Source: Pseudoclavibacter sp. 13-3 (GTDB lineage Bacteria > Actinomycetota > Actinomycetes > Actinomycetales > Microbacteriaceae). From it: a stretch of 64,000 nucleotides of DNA. The stretch is from NCBI RefSeq assembly GCF_021168475.1, contig NZ_JAJOZT010000002.1:372001-436000 (forward strand), written 5' to 3'. The notes under the pieces were generated by a model that searched no databases, was not told the DNA's origin, and was given only the letters and a program-made list of their open reading frames with translations. Both the position numbers and the translations under genes were made by a program. How positions within the stretch are numbered: position 1 is the stretch's first letter; the number at the start of each line of letters is the position of its first letter. Positions 36,386 through 45,566 of the stretch are shown in pieces.

Positions 36386-36949
36386 ATGACTTCTGCGCCA
36401 GCAATCGACGACGTCCGCCGTCAGCTCATCTCGTACATCAATTCCGATGCGGTGTTCCACGGTGACTTCACCCTGGTCAGCGGAAAGCACGCGACCTACT
36501 ACGTCGACATGCGCAAAGTGAGCCTGGACTACCGGGTGTCGCCGCTGATCGGTCAGGTCATGGTCGATCTGATCAGAGATGTGCCCGACATCTATGCGGT
36601 CGGCGGGCTGACCCTCGGCGCCGATCCCATCGCCACCTCTATCCTGCATCAGGGCGTCGCAGCGGGGCAGCAGTATCACGCCTTCGTGGTGCGCAAAGAG
36701 CCCAAAGACCATGGTCGCGGCCGTCAGGTCGAGGGCCCTGACCTCAAAGGGCAGCGCGTGATCGTGGTCGAAGACACCTCGACCACCGGGGGGTCGCCGC
36801 TCAAGGCGATCGCCGCGCTCAAGAAGGTCGGCGCTGAGATCGCCGCTGTCGCCGTGGTCGTCGACCGGCACACCGGTGCGAAAGAGGCCATCGAGGCCGA
36901 GGGCATTCCGTATCTGGCCGCGATCAGCGTCGACGAGCTCGACGTCTGA
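36386..36949 (+). CDS. pyrE: Orotate phosphoribosyltransferase
   Basis: 187 residues. The PRPP-binding loop VIVVEDTSTTGGSPLKA is at 125-141, preceded by VVRKEPKDHGRGRQVEG (the flexible catalytic loop) and FTLVSGKHATYYVDMRKV near the N-terminus, all diagnostic of PyrE. It joins orotate to PRPP to give OMP in pyrimidine synthesis. No other pyr genes are near. Probably leaderless. Confidence 0.93.
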   Translation: MTSAPAIDDVRRQLISYINSDAVFHGDFTLVSGKHATYYVDMRKVSLDYRVSPLIGQVMVDLIRDVPDIYAVGGLTLGADPIATSILHQGVAAGQQYHAFVVRKEPKDHGRGRQVEGPDLKGQRVIVVEDTSTTGGSPLKAIAALKKVGAEIAAVAVVVDRHTGAKEAIEAEGIPYLAAISVDELDV

Positions 36950-37077
36950 GCTCGTGGTCGCGCTCCGTCGCCTGCTGCAGCGCCAGAGGCGGCGTCTGAC
37001 TCGAGGTCTGTGCGCCACCAGCTGAACAGCCGCTGAACGCGCCGGTTGTCGCCGTCCGTCTGTGGCATTCTGGAGTC

Positions 37078-37932
37078 ATGAGCGTTGACCTTCACTCCGA
37101 GTCGCCGGCCGCATCGAACGAACCGGCTGCTGCCTCGACCGCTTCGGCGGGTGAGCCGCCAGAGCGTCGCTCGCGCATCGTATCCTGGCTCACCGACATG
37201 GACGGCGTGCTCGTCAAAGAGGGGCGCGCCCTGCCCGGAGCGGGCGATCTGATCCGCAGCTGGCGAGCTGCCGGGCAGCGCTTCCTGGTGCTCACGAACA
37301 ACTCGATCTACACGCCCCGCGACCTGAGCGCACGACTGCACTCGATGGGCATCGAGGTCGCCGAAGACGAGATCTGGACATCGGCTCTCGCCACCGCGCA
37401 CTTTCTGAAGTCGCAGATGCCGGGCGGCAGCGCCTACGTGGTCGGCGAGGCGGGGCTCACGACCGCCCTCTACGAGGCCGGCTTCGTCATGACCGATCGC
37501 GATCCCGACTACGTGGTCGTGGGCGAGACCCGCACCTATTCGTTCGAGGCGATCGCCAAGGCGATCCGGCTGATCCTCGGCGGCGCCCGCTTCATCAGCA
37601 CGAACCCCGATCCGACCGGCCCCGGCCCCGAAGGGCCGCTGCCCGCCACGGGGGCGATCGCCGCACTCATCTCGAAGGCGACGGGCGGTCACGAGCCGTA
37701 CATCGTGGGCAAGCCGAACCCGATGATGTTCCGCTCGGCGATGACCCGCATCGGCGCGCACTCGCAGACCACCGGGATGATCGGCGACCGCATGGACACC
37801 GACGTGGTCGCCGGCATCGAGGCCGGCCTGCACACCGTGCTCGTGCTCACCGGCATCTCTGACCGCGCCGAGGTCGAGCGCTACCCGTTCCGTCCCGACG
37901 AGGTGCTCGATTCGGTGTCAGACCTGATCTGA
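37078..37932 (+). CDS. HAD-superfamily hydrolase, subclass IIA (NagD-like)
   Basis: 284 residues. Motif I TDMDGVL gives Asp40 and Asp42; motif II LVLTNNS; motif III/IV KPNPMMF and GDRMDTDV. The cap region fits subclass IIA phosphatases (NagD, phosphoglycolate or 4-nitrophenylphosphatase type). Residues 1-32 are a low-complexity Ala/Ser/Glu leader. CATTCT lies exactly six bases before ATG 37078, a weaker example of the leaderless promoter pattern; GGAG overlaps the gap. Substrate unknown. Confidence 0.88.
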   Translation: MSVDLHSESPAASNEPAAASTASAGEPPERRSRIVSWLTDMDGVLVKEGRALPGAGDLIRSWRAAGQRFLVLTNNSIYTPRDLSARLHSMGIEVAEDEIWTSALATAHFLKSQMPGGSAYVVGEAGLTTALYEAGFVMTDRDPDYVVVGETRTYSFEAIAKAIRLILGGARFISTNPDPTGPGPEGPLPATGAIAALISKATGGHEPYIVGKPNPMMFRSAMTRIGAHSQTTGMIGDRMDTDVVAGIEAGLHTVLVLTGISDRAEVERYPFRPDEVLDSVSDLI

Positions 37933-37959
37933 CGGCTGACGGCTGACTGCTGACGGCGC

Positions 37960-37965
37960 TACACT
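37960..37965 (+). promoter_or_regulatory. -10 box of the TrmH-like gene (leaderless)
   Basis: TACACT, six bases before GTG 37972. It follows a GCTGAC-rich repeat tract (37931-37956). Confidence 0.5.
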
Positions 37966-37971
37966 CGTCGG

Positions 37972-38682
37972 GTGAACGAGCAGAGCAGCACAGCCGACCG
38001 TCGATCTGACGCGCAGCAGGCGGGAGCGCCCACGGCATCCCCGGAACGCACCACCCACGGCGTCGGCCCCTGGCCCGGCGGGCAGGCCAACTGGCCCGAC
38101 GACCCGCGCTACGACACCGAGCTGCTCGAGCACGGCGACTCGCGCAACGTGATCGACCGCTACCGCTACTGGAACATGGCCGCCATTGTCGCCGATCTCG
38201 ACGAGCAGCGGCACCCGTTCCATGTGGCGATCGAGAACTGGCAGCACGACATGAACATCGGCTCGATCGTGCGCAGCGCCAACGCGTTTCTCGCCGAGCG
38301 CGTGCACATCATCGGCAACAGACGTTGGAACAAGCGGGGCGCGATGGTCACCGATCGCTATCAGCACGTCGACCACCATGCGACGATCGAGGAGTTCGTC
38401 GAGTGGGCGCACCGCTGCGACCTGCCGATCATCGGCGTCGACAACGTGCCGGGTTCGGTGCCGGTCGAGGGGCTGCATCTGCCCGAGCGGTGCGTGTTCC
38501 TGTTCGGGCAGGAGGGACCCGGGCTCAGCGCGGCTGCGATCGCGGCGTCTGACGAGATCGTCGAGATCACGCAGTTCGGTTCGACCCGGTCGATCAACGC
38601 GTCGGCTGCGGCGGCGGTGATCATGCACGACTGGGTGCGCGAGCACGCCGTGATTCCGGGCTCGGCCGCGTCTGCGCGCTGA
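37972..38682 (+). CDS. TrmH/SpoU-family RNA 2'-O-methyltransferase
   Basis: 236 residues. The three SPOUT motifs are present: motif 1 NIGSIVRSANAF, motif 2 CVFLFGQEGPGLS, motif 3 ITQFGSTRSINASAAAAVIMHDW, which form the knotted S-adenosylmethionine site. Residues 1-45 are a variable, polar extension. Target (tRNA or rRNA ribose) is not known. Start GTG 37972 is supported by the -10 box at 37960-37965. Confidence 0.88.
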   Translation: MNEQSSTADRRSDAQQAGAPTASPERTTHGVGPWPGGQANWPDDPRYDTELLEHGDSRNVIDRYRYWNMAAIVADLDEQRHPFHVAIENWQHDMNIGSIVRSANAFLAERVHIIGNRRWNKRGAMVTDRYQHVDHHATIEEFVEWAHRCDLPIIGVDNVPGSVPVEGLHLPERCVFLFGQEGPGLSAAAIAASDEIVEITQFGSTRSINASAAAAVIMHDWVREHAVIPGSAASAR

Positions 38683-38809
38683 GCCGACTGGATGCTGCGC
38701 GGGTGCAGGCGCCGGCCGTCACGTGAGCCGTCACACGAGTCTGCGCGCGGTGCCGGCCGTCGAGCGGGTGCACGAGCCCGCCGCCGGCTCGCACAAAATA
38801 TATCGCCGG

Positions 38810-38815
38810 TATACT
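38810..38815 (+). promoter_or_regulatory. Promoter of pckG
   Basis: TATACT in an unusually AT-rich patch (38793-38822) with the imperfect palindrome TATA-TCGCCGG-TATA overlapping it, a possible operator. The leader would be about 65 bases. Confidence 0.5.
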
Positions 38816-38883
38816 GTAGATCTTGCAGGGCCGATGGCGTCCCCCTGAAACACCTCAGCTATCAATGAAGAGAGTCGAATTCC

Positions 38884-40695
38884 ATGGTTCAGCACAATGA
38901 GTCCGTTCGCCAGTGGGTCGATCAGTTCGCAGAGATCCTGCAGCCTGATCGCATCGAGTGGGCTGACGGCTCGCAAGAGGAATGGGACCGTCTCACCCAG
39001 CAGCTCGTCGACGACGGCACCTTCATCCGTCTGAACCCCGAGAAGCGCCCGAACAGCTTTCTCGCTCGCACCGACCCCACCGATGTGGCTCGTGTCGAAG
39101 ACCGCACCTTCATCTGCTCGAAGCGCGAAGAAGACGCCGGGCCGACCAACAACTGGCGTGATCCCGACGAGATGCGCGCCGAGCTGACCGAGGCGTTCAC
39201 CGGTGCCATGCGCGGGCGCACCATGTACGTCATCCCCTTCTCGATGGGGCCCTTCGGCGGTGACATCTCGAAGGTCGGCATCCAGCTCACCGACTCGCCC
39301 TACGTGGTGGTCAGCATGCACCTGATGACCCGTGTCGACAACGACAAGGTCGCCGAGCAGATCAACAGCGGCGCCGAGTGGGTGCCCGCAGTGCACTCGG
39401 TCGGCCACCCCCTGCGCGACGAGGCCGGCAACGAGATTGCCGACGTGCCGTGGCCGTGCAGCAAGAAGAAGTACATCGTCCAGTTTCCCGAGACCCGCGA
39501 GATCTGGTCGTTCGGTTCGGGCTACGGCGGCAACGCCCTGCTCGGCAAGAAGTGCTATGCGCTGCGCATCGCCTCGGCGATGGGCCATGACCAGGGCTGG
39601 CTCGCCGAGCACATGCTGCTCATCCGCGCCACCAGTCCGGCAGGCAAGAGCTACCACATCACCGCAGCTTTCCCCTCGGCCTGCGGCAAGACGAACTTCG
39701 CGATGATGCGCCCGACGCTGCCCGGCTGGAAGGTCGAGACACTCGGCGACGACATCGTCTGGATGCGCCCCAAAGAAGACGGTCGCCTCTACGCGATCAA
39801 CCCGGAGAACGGCTTCTTCGGTGTTGCTCCGGGCACCGGCGTGGCCACGAACCCGAACGCGATCGAGGCGCTCAGCGAGAACGTCATCTTCACCAACGTC
39901 GCGCTGACCGACGATGGCGACGTGTGGTGGGAGGGGCTCACCGAAGAGGTGCCCGAACACCTCACCGACTGGCGCGGCCGCGACTGGACGCCGGCGCGCG
40001 AGGCGCCCGCGGCGCATCCGAACTCGCGCTTCACGGTGCGCGCGGCTCAGGCCCCGTCGCTGGCCGATGACTGGGATGCTCCAGAGGGCGTGCCGGTCGA
40101 CGCGATTCTCTTCGGTGGTCGCCGTCGTACCAACACCCCGCTCGTGGTCGAGTCGAACTCCTGGCGCGACGGCGTCTACATCGGCGCCACCATGGCGAGC
40201 GAGCAGACCGCCGCGGCAGAGGGCACGGTGGGGCAGCTTCGCCGCGACCCCTTCGCGATGCTGCCGTTCTGCGGCTACAACATGGCCGACTACTGGGGCC
40301 ACTGGCTTGAGATCGGCGAGACGCTCGGTGAGGGCGCCCCGCACATCTTCGGTGTCAACTGGTTCCGTCGCAGCGCTGACGGATCTTTCCTCTGGCCGGG
40401 CTTCGGCGACAACTCGCGCGTGATCGACTGGATCGCTCAGCGCCTCGACGGTGACGCCGAGGGCGAGAGCAACGTCCTCGGTGTCATTCCTCGGCAGCAG
40501 GAGTTCGCGCTGGAGGGCACTGACGTCACCGATGAAGACTGGCAGGCGCTTTTCGCACTCGATCCGAAGGCCTGGCTGCACGAGACCGACGACGTCGAGA
40601 GCTATTTCAAGATCTTCGGTTCCCGCGTGCCCGTGGCGCTGCGCGAGCGTCTGGGCGATCTGCAGCAGCAGCTCGAAGAGGCTGCCGATCACTGA
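38884..40695 (+). CDS. pckG: Phosphoenolpyruvate carboxykinase (GTP)
   Basis: 603 residues, standard for the GTP-dependent enzyme. The P-loop FPSACGKTNFAMM lies near residues 263-275; GDDIVWMRPKEDGRLYAINPENGFFGVAPGT provides metal and GTP contacts, FGGRRRTNTPLV the guanine-specific region. The enzyme converts oxaloacetate to phosphoenolpyruvate in gluconeogenesis. It stands alone between promoter 38810 and a separate downstream gene. Confidence 0.96.
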   Translation: MVQHNESVRQWVDQFAEILQPDRIEWADGSQEEWDRLTQQLVDDGTFIRLNPEKRPNSFLARTDPTDVARVEDRTFICSKREEDAGPTNNWRDPDEMRAELTEAFTGAMRGRTMYVIPFSMGPFGGDISKVGIQLTDSPYVVVSMHLMTRVDNDKVAEQINSGAEWVPAVHSVGHPLRDEAGNEIADVPWPCSKKKYIVQFPETREIWSFGSGYGGNALLGKKCYALRIASAMGHDQGWLAEHMLLIRATSPAGKSYHITAAFPSACGKTNFAMMRPTLPGWKVETLGDDIVWMRPKEDGRLYAINPENGFFGVAPGTGVATNPNAIEALSENVIFTNVALTDDGDVWWEGLTEEVPEHLTDWRGRDWTPAREAPAAHPNSRFTVRAAQAPSLADDWDAPEGVPVDAILFGGRRRTNTPLVVESNSWRDGVYIGATMASEQTAAAEGTVGQLRRDPFAMLPFCGYNMADYWGHWLEIGETLGEGAPHIFGVNWFRRSADGSFLWPGFGDNSRVIDWIAQRLDGDAEGESNVLGVIPRQQEFALEGTDVTDEDWQALFALDPKAWLHETDDVESYFKIFGSRVPVALRERLGDLQQQLEEAADH

Positions 40696-40782
40696 TCGCG
40701 TGACCTCCGGTCGGGCGAAACGCGTTCGGTAGGGTGGAGGCAGGTCGAACAGGTCTGCTCCGCTCTGCCGAAGGGAACCCCG

Positions 40783-42480
40783 ATGACGAATCCCGCACTC
40801 GAACACGAGGTGCGCGATCCTGCCACCAGCGCTGCCAGACTCGCCGAGATCGCCGTGGCAGAACCTGGCCTGGGGTCGCTGATCGCTCGCCACCCGAACG
40901 TCTATCCCGGACTTCTCGACTGGCTGGGCAGCGAAGGCGACCAGCGGGCCAGAGCAGAGGTCGCTCGACTTCGCTCGACCGAGGCATCTGACCGGCAGGC
41001 TGCAGATCTGGCGACCAAACCGGCCACCGGTGAAGGCGGGCCTCCGCCACGTCTGCCGCACAACACCCCACCAGTCGGATCCGCACTGCAGCCAGCGCAG
41101 CCCGAGTGGTCCTCGTCACAGCCGACGGCACCAGAGCGGCCAGGAGCAGACGAGCCGCCTACGGCCACGAAGAAGGGGCGTCGCTGGATCTGGATCACGG
41201 CGATCGTGGTCGTCATCGCACTGGCGATCGGCGGGGGAGCCTGGTGGGCGGTTCGCTCGATCGTGGGAGGCGGCCACTCGTCTCCGGAAGCCGCCGCGGT
41301 GAGTCTGATCGACGGGCTCTCCGCGAAGAACCCGGTGAAGCTGCTGGAATCGGTGGCGCCATCCGAGGCCGCGGTGCTCACCCCGCTGGTGCAGCAGTCC
41401 GCAACCCATGCCAGCGACTCCGGTCTGGGCGCAGAGGCGACAGACGTGCTCCAGAGCCTGCAGCAGGTGGTGCAGCTGATCGATGTCGAGCAGAAAGACG
41501 TCTCGACTCGTCAGGAGTCGATCGCAGACGACGAAGTCTCCAAAGTGACGTTCGTGTCAGGCACGCTCACAGTCTCGACCACCGACGAAGACGCACTGGC
41601 CCAGCGACTGGCCGATCTCAGCAACAGCGTGGCCGCCATGCAGGGCAGGCCTGGAAGACAGACCACACCAGAGCAGATGCAGCGGCAGATCGACCTGCCG
41701 CAGACGATCGATCTGGCGAAACCAGACGAGCACAGCACCCTGCCGCTGTCGATGGTCACCGTCAAAGAGTCTGGGAAATGGTACTTCAGCCCGCTGCTCA
41801 CCGCAGGCGAAGCAGCGCTCGGATCGTACAACGAGCAGCATCCCAGTGCTCAGGTGCAGCGCGGGAGGGTGCTCTCGGCGGACGAGGCCCCCGGCGCGTC
41901 CAGCCCAGAAGAGGCGCTCTCGACGACGTCCAAGGCTGTGGTCGATGCGATGCAGAGCGGCCGCTACGACGACGTGGCCAAGAGCCTGCCGACTGCTGAG
42001 CGACGAGCGTTCAGCCTGTACGGCCAGCCGTTCGCAGAACGACTCGGCCGGCCGAGCTCGAGCCCCCAAGTGCGGTTGGGGCAGACGCATGGGTCGAGCA
42101 CGGTCAGTGGAGATCAGGCGCGCGTGATGCCTGACGGCTACGTCTTGGACTTTCCGATGTCGGGCCAGTACGTCCGCTTGGAGATCCGCCAGCTCAAGGT
42201 GACTCTGACGATGCAGGGGCGGCCTGTCACGGTCGATTTCGGGGAGCCTCCGCAGGCCGGCGAGCTGGGAATCGACCAGTTCTCGTTCATCGCGGTCAAA
42301 GAGCGGGGCGGCTGGTACTTCAGCCCGCTGTCGACCATGGCAGACGTCACCAGCACGATCTCCGGGAAAATCATGCGGCTGCAGGACGAAGGCCGTCTCG
42401 ACAGCGTGCTCCAGGACTACGGCCGGGCGATCGGCGAGCAGGTCTCACGGTCTTCGGGGTCGGGCTCACGGAGCTACTGA
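40783..42480 (+). CDS. Membrane-anchored protein with variant LRR N-terminus and duplicated outer domain
   Basis: 565 residues; AGGGAA precedes ATG 40783. Residues 1-65 (DPATSAARLAEIA...PGLGSLIARHPNVYPGLLDWL) look like the variant leucine-rich repeat domain common in actinobacterial envelope proteins. A Pro-rich linker follows, then one membrane span at about 134-155. The outer part has two related units, ending VKESGKWYFSPLLTAGEAAL (WYFSP at 333) and VKERGGWYFSPLSTMADVTS (WYFSP at 511), so an internal duplication is likely. Function unknown; no enzyme motif seen. It is flanked by pckG and purA without clear operon links. Confidence 0.75.
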   Translation: MTNPALEHEVRDPATSAARLAEIAVAEPGLGSLIARHPNVYPGLLDWLGSEGDQRARAEVARLRSTEASDRQAADLATKPATGEGGPPPRLPHNTPPVGSALQPAQPEWSSSQPTAPERPGADEPPTATKKGRRWIWITAIVVVIALAIGGGAWWAVRSIVGGGHSSPEAAAVSLIDGLSAKNPVKLLESVAPSEAAVLTPLVQQSATHASDSGLGAEATDVLQSLQQVVQLIDVEQKDVSTRQESIADDEVSKVTFVSGTLTVSTTDEDALAQRLADLSNSVAAMQGRPGRQTTPEQMQRQIDLPQTIDLAKPDEHSTLPLSMVTVKESGKWYFSPLLTAGEAALGSYNEQHPSAQVQRGRVLSADEAPGASSPEEALSTTSKAVVDAMQSGRYDDVAKSLPTAERRAFSLYGQPFAERLGRPSSSPQVRLGQTHGSSTVSGDQARVMPDGYVLDFPMSGQYVRLEIRQLKVTLTMQGRPVTVDFGEPPQAGELGIDQFSFIAVKERGGWYFSPLSTMADVTSTISGKIMRLQDEGRLDSVLQDYGRAIGEQVSRSSGSGSRSY

Positions 42481-42582
42481 CTCAGTCAGACCCGTGCACT
42501 ACACTGGGAATGTCGTGCCTGCTGACGAACGCCATGTTCCTAGGCCGACGGCGCACAACAGCGAACAAGTGAGAGGTGCCGA

Positions 42583-43872
42583 ATGCCTGCCATCGTTCTG
42601 GTCGGAGCTCAATGGGGCGACGAAGGAAAGGGCAAGGCCACTGACCTGCTCGGTTCCAGCGTCGACTATGTCGTCAAGTACAACGGCGGCAACAACGCCG
42701 GCCACACCGTGGTCATCGGCGACGAGAAGTACGCCCTGCACCTGCTGCCCTCAGGCATTCTCAGCCCCGGGGTCGTGCCGGTCATCGCCAACGGCGTGGT
42801 GGTCGACATCGAAGTGCTCTTCCAGGAGCTCGATGCGATCGAGGCCCGCGGCGTCGACACCTCGAAGCTTCGGGTGAGCGCGAATGCGCATGTCATCACG
42901 CAGTATCACCGTGTGCTCGACCGTGTGAGCGAGCGCTTTCTCGGCAAACGCCAGATCGGCACCACCGGCCGCGGCATCGGCCCCGCCTACGCCGACAAGA
43001 TCAACCGCGTCGGCGTGCGCGTGCAGGATCTCTTCGACGAGAACATCCTTCGGCAGAAGGTCGAGGGTGCGCTCGAGCAGAAGAACCAGCTGCTGGTCAA
43101 GCTCTACAACCGTCGTGCCATCGACGCCGAAGAGATCGTCGACGAGCTGCTCGGCTATGCCGACCGACTGCGCCCGATGGTGCATGACACCTCGCTCGAA
43201 CTGAACCAGGCACTCGACGCCGGAAAGACGCTGCTCTTCGAGGGCGGTCAGGCGACCATGCTCGACGTCGACCACGGCACCTACCCCTTCGTCACCTCGT
43301 CGAATCCCACCTCGGGCGGTGCAGCGACCGGTTCGGGCGTCGCCCCCAACCGCATCGACCGCGTGATCGCCGTGGCCAAGGCCTATGTCACACGCGTGGG
43401 AGCCGGGCCGTTCCCGACCGAGCTCTTCGACGAGAGCGGTGACTACCTGCGCAAGACCGGCTTCGAGTTCGGCGTCACCACCGGGCGCCCGCGCCGCACC
43501 GGCTGGTATGACTCGCTGGTGTCGCGCTATGCCGCGCGAGTCAACGGGGTCACCGACTTCGTGCTCACCAAGCTCGACGTGCTCACCGGCATCGAGAAGA
43601 TCCCTGTGGCCGTGGCCTACGACGTCGACGGCACGCGCTTCGATGAGATGCCCGTCAATCAGAGCGACTTCCACCACGCCAAGCCGATCTACGAGTACTT
43701 CCCAGGCTGGAGCGAAGACATCTCCACTGCGCGCGAGTTCGACGATCTGCCAGCGAATGCCAAAGCCTACGTCGAGCATCTCGAAGAGCTCTCCGGCGCA
43801 CGCATCTCGGTGATCGGCACAGGTGCTGCTCGTGACGCGATCATCGAACGTCACAGCATGCTGCACGACTGA
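42583..43872 (+). CDS. purA: Adenylosuccinate synthetase
   Basis: 429 residues. The GTP-binding loop GDEGKGK (12-18) holds catalytic Asp13, and GHTVVIG supplies the catalytic His (His41). [16 protein letters not shown] and the C-terminal [13 protein letters not shown] are family signatures. It joins IMO (IMP) and aspartate with GTP to make adenylosuccinate, the first committed AMP step. AGAGGTG lies nine bases before the ATG; TACACT at 42499-42504 is a possible -10 with an ~75-base leader. Not clustered with the other pur genes. Confidence 0.95.
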   Translation: MPAIVLVGAQWGDEGKGKATDLLGSSVDYVVKYNGGNNAGHTVVIGDEKYALHLLPSGILSPGVVPVIANGVVVDIEVLFQELDAIEARGVDTSKLRVSANAHVITQYHRVLDRVSERFLGKRQIGTTGRGIGPAYADKINRVGVRVQDLFDENILRQKVEGALEQKNQLLVKLYNRRAIDAEEIVDELLGYADRLRPMVHDTSLELNQALDAGKTLLFEGGQATMLDVDHGTYPFVTSSNPTSGGAATGSGVAPNRIDRVIAVAKAYVTRVGAGPFPTELFDESGDYLRKTGFEFGVTTGRPRRTGWYDSLVSRYAARVNGVTDFVLTKLDVLTGIEKIPVAVAYDVDGTRFDEMPVNQSDFHHAKPIYEYFPGWSEDISTAREFDDLPANAKAYVEHLEELSGARISVIGTGAARDAIIERHSMLHD

Positions 43873-43890
43873 CCCGACCCGGGCATCCGC

Positions 43891-44556
43891 ATGACCACTT
43901 GGGCCGACGTCGAACGCGAGACGCCGCTCGCGCGCACTCGCCGTGCGCGAAAGATGGGGCGCATCCTCGCTGAGACCTATCCCGAGGCTCACTGCGAGCT
44001 CGACTTTCGCTCGCCGTACGAGCTGACGGCGGCGACGATTCTCTCGGCGCAGTGCACCGACGCCAGGGTGAACATGGTCACCCCGGCGCTGTTCGCCCGG
44101 TATCCGTCGCCGCAGGCGCTCGCCGAGGCCGACCCGATCGAGCTCGAGTCGATCATTCGCTCGACCGGGTTCTTCCGGGCCAAGTCGCGCAACCTCATCG
44201 GCATGGCACAGGGCGTCGTCGAGAATTTTCATGGGGAGATCCCGCATCGGCTGAACGAGCTGGTCACGCTGCCCGGGGTCGGGCGCAAGACGGCCAACGT
44301 GGTGTTGGGCAATGCGTTCGGAGTGCCGGGGCTGACTGTGGACACCCATTTCGGGCGGCTGGTGCGGCGCTTCGGCTGGACGAAGCAGAAAGACCCCGTC
44401 AAGGTGGAGTTCGAGATCGCGGAGCTGTTCCCGAAGAAGGACTGGACTCAGCTCTCACACCAGCTCATCTGGCATGGGCGACGCATCTGCCATGCGCGCA
44501 AGCCGGAGTGCGCCAGCTGTCCGCTCGCGCAGCTGTGTCCGTCGTTCGCGCCGTGA
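43891..44556 (+). CDS. nth: Endonuclease III
   Basis: 221 residues. The helix-hairpin-helix [17 protein letters not shown], catalytic Lys in GVGRKTA and Asp in TVDTHFGRL are present, and the iron-sulfur motif C-x6-C-x2-C-x5-C is intact ([17 protein letters not shown]). It is a DNA glycosylase/AP lyase for oxidised pyrimidines. It starts 18 bases after purA and is probably co-transcribed. Confidence 0.94.
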   Translation: MTTWADVERETPLARTRRARKMGRILAETYPEAHCELDFRSPYELTAATILSAQCTDARVNMVTPALFARYPSPQALAEADPIELESIIRSTGFFRAKSRNLIGMAQGVVENFHGEIPHRLNELVTLPGVGRKTANVVLGNAFGVPGLTVDTHFGRLVRRFGWTKQKDPVKVEFEIAELFPKKDWTQLSHQLIWHGRRICHARKPECASCPLAQLCPSFAP

Positions 44557-44647
44557 AGGGCGTGCTGCGCCGGCGCCTCCGTCTGCGCAAACATCGGCTG
44601 TAGGTCAGGCAAGGCGGTGCTCGCGGGCGCTGTGGCTCGACCGTGGA

Positions 44648-44653
44648 TATCGT
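44648..44653 (+). promoter_or_regulatory. -10 box of the small membrane protein (leaderless)
   Basis: TATCGT, six bases before ATG 44660. Confidence 0.5.
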
Positions 44654-44659
44654 GGACGT

Positions 44660-45010
44660 ATGAGCATCGTCACTTCCATCTTGGTCTTTCTGCACATTCT
44701 CGGCGCGGCGGCACTCGTCGGCGGGTGGCTGGCGACGTTCAAGACCCCGACGGTGACGCAGTGGCAGCTCATCGGCGCACTCGTGCAGCTGGTCAGCGGC
44801 ATCGCTCTGGTCGGCCTCGCCGAAATGGACGGGCACACGATCAACTACATCAAGATCGGCGTGAAGCTGGTGCTCGCGATCGTGATCGCCGCTGCGGCGT
44901 TCGTGGGCCGCGGCAAGGCAGTGCGCGGTGAGACCGTGCCGGTCGGCCTGGCGCATGCTGTCGGCGGGCTTGCACTCATCAACGTCGCGGTCGCGACGCT
45001 CTGGCACTGA
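44660..45010 (+). CDS. Small integral membrane protein
   Basis: 116 residues with four hydrophobic segments (about 4-24, 33-52, 65-85, 97-114) and few charges. The longer frame from 44474 lies inside nth and is rejected; the -10 box six bases before ATG 44660 supports this start. I see no named family beyond the general look of actinobacterial hypothetical membrane proteins. It converges with the small GNAT (36-base gap). Confidence 0.75.
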   Translation: MSIVTSILVFLHILGAAALVGGWLATFKTPTVTQWQLIGALVQLVSGIALVGLAEMDGHTINYIKIGVKLVLAIVIAAAAFVGRGKAVRGETVPVGLAHAVGGLALINVAVATLWH

Positions 45011-45046
45011 TCGGACCGCACCTCGGCTCGCAGCCTGTCTGACCGG

Positions 45047-45412
45047 CTACTCGGACGCCCCACCCTGCAGTCTCTTCATGAACTCGGGGTCGAAGATGCG
45101 GCCGTAGTCTTCGGTGTGTCTCGACAGCCATCCGCGCGCATACGGGCACGTGGCCTTCAGCCGCGGTTGGTCGGCCTCAGCCGCGAAGTGATCGGCTGCG
45201 GTGCGCACGAGGCGCCCGGCGAGTCCACGACCGCCGTACTCCTTGTCGACCTCGGTGTGATGCAGGTCGATCACACTGTCTGATCCCGTCCCCTCGCGCG
45301 CATAGTCGATGCGGCCGATACGAGCGTCGCCGTCGTAGAGGGCGAAGGCGTGCTCGTCGGGCAGGTGTCTGATGTCGACGTTGTCATCTGGATGCTGTCG
45401 GTGCGCGCTCAT
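45047..45412 (-). CDS. Small GNAT-type N-acetyltransferase (YjdJ/GCN5-like)
   Basis: 121 residues. IDLHHTEVDKEYGGRGLAGRLVRTAADHF contains the acetyl-CoA loop (YGGRGLAGRL), followed by LKATCPYARGWLSRHTED with the conserved CPYA(R/K)xW(L/I)xxHP-like segment of the COG2388 subfamily. These tiny GNATs have unknown substrates. A -10 TAGCGT six bases before ATG 45412 implies leaderless translation. Confidence 0.88.
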   Translation of the reverse strand: MSAHRQHPDDNVDIRHLPDEHAFALYDGDARIGRIDYAREGTGSDSVIDLHHTEVDKEYGGRGLAGRLVRTAADHFAAEADQPRLKATCPYARGWLSRHTEDYGRIFDPEFMKRLQGGASE

Positions 45413-45418
45413 GCCGTC

Positions 45419-45424
45419 ACGCTA
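45419..45424 (-). promoter_or_regulatory. -10 box of the small GNAT (leaderless)
   Basis: TAGCGT on the minus strand, six bases before ATG 45412. Confidence 0.5.
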
Positions 45425-45510
45425 CGTGATGGTCGTTCAGAAGAGCCAGCGAACTTATACGATGCAGCTCGGCCGGCGAGCTGACACCGCAGCGACCCGT
45501 TAACGAGCGA

Positions 45511-45548
45511 CAGCGCCGACGAACGGGAAGCCCCGTCCGTCGGCGCTG
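45511..45548 (-). terminator. Terminator of the purS-purQ-purL operon
   Basis: CAGCGCCGACGAACGGG and CCCGTCCGTCGGCGCTG form a 17-bp stem with one mismatch, about 20 bases past the purL stop on the minus strand. TCGCT follows; no long T-run. Confidence 0.7.
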
Positions 45549-45566
45549 TCGCAGCGCAGCAGCCGC

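Noticed and set aside
38731-41061. 776-residue minus-strand ORF
   Set aside because: Antisense to pckG; a long shadow frame typical of GC-rich third positions.
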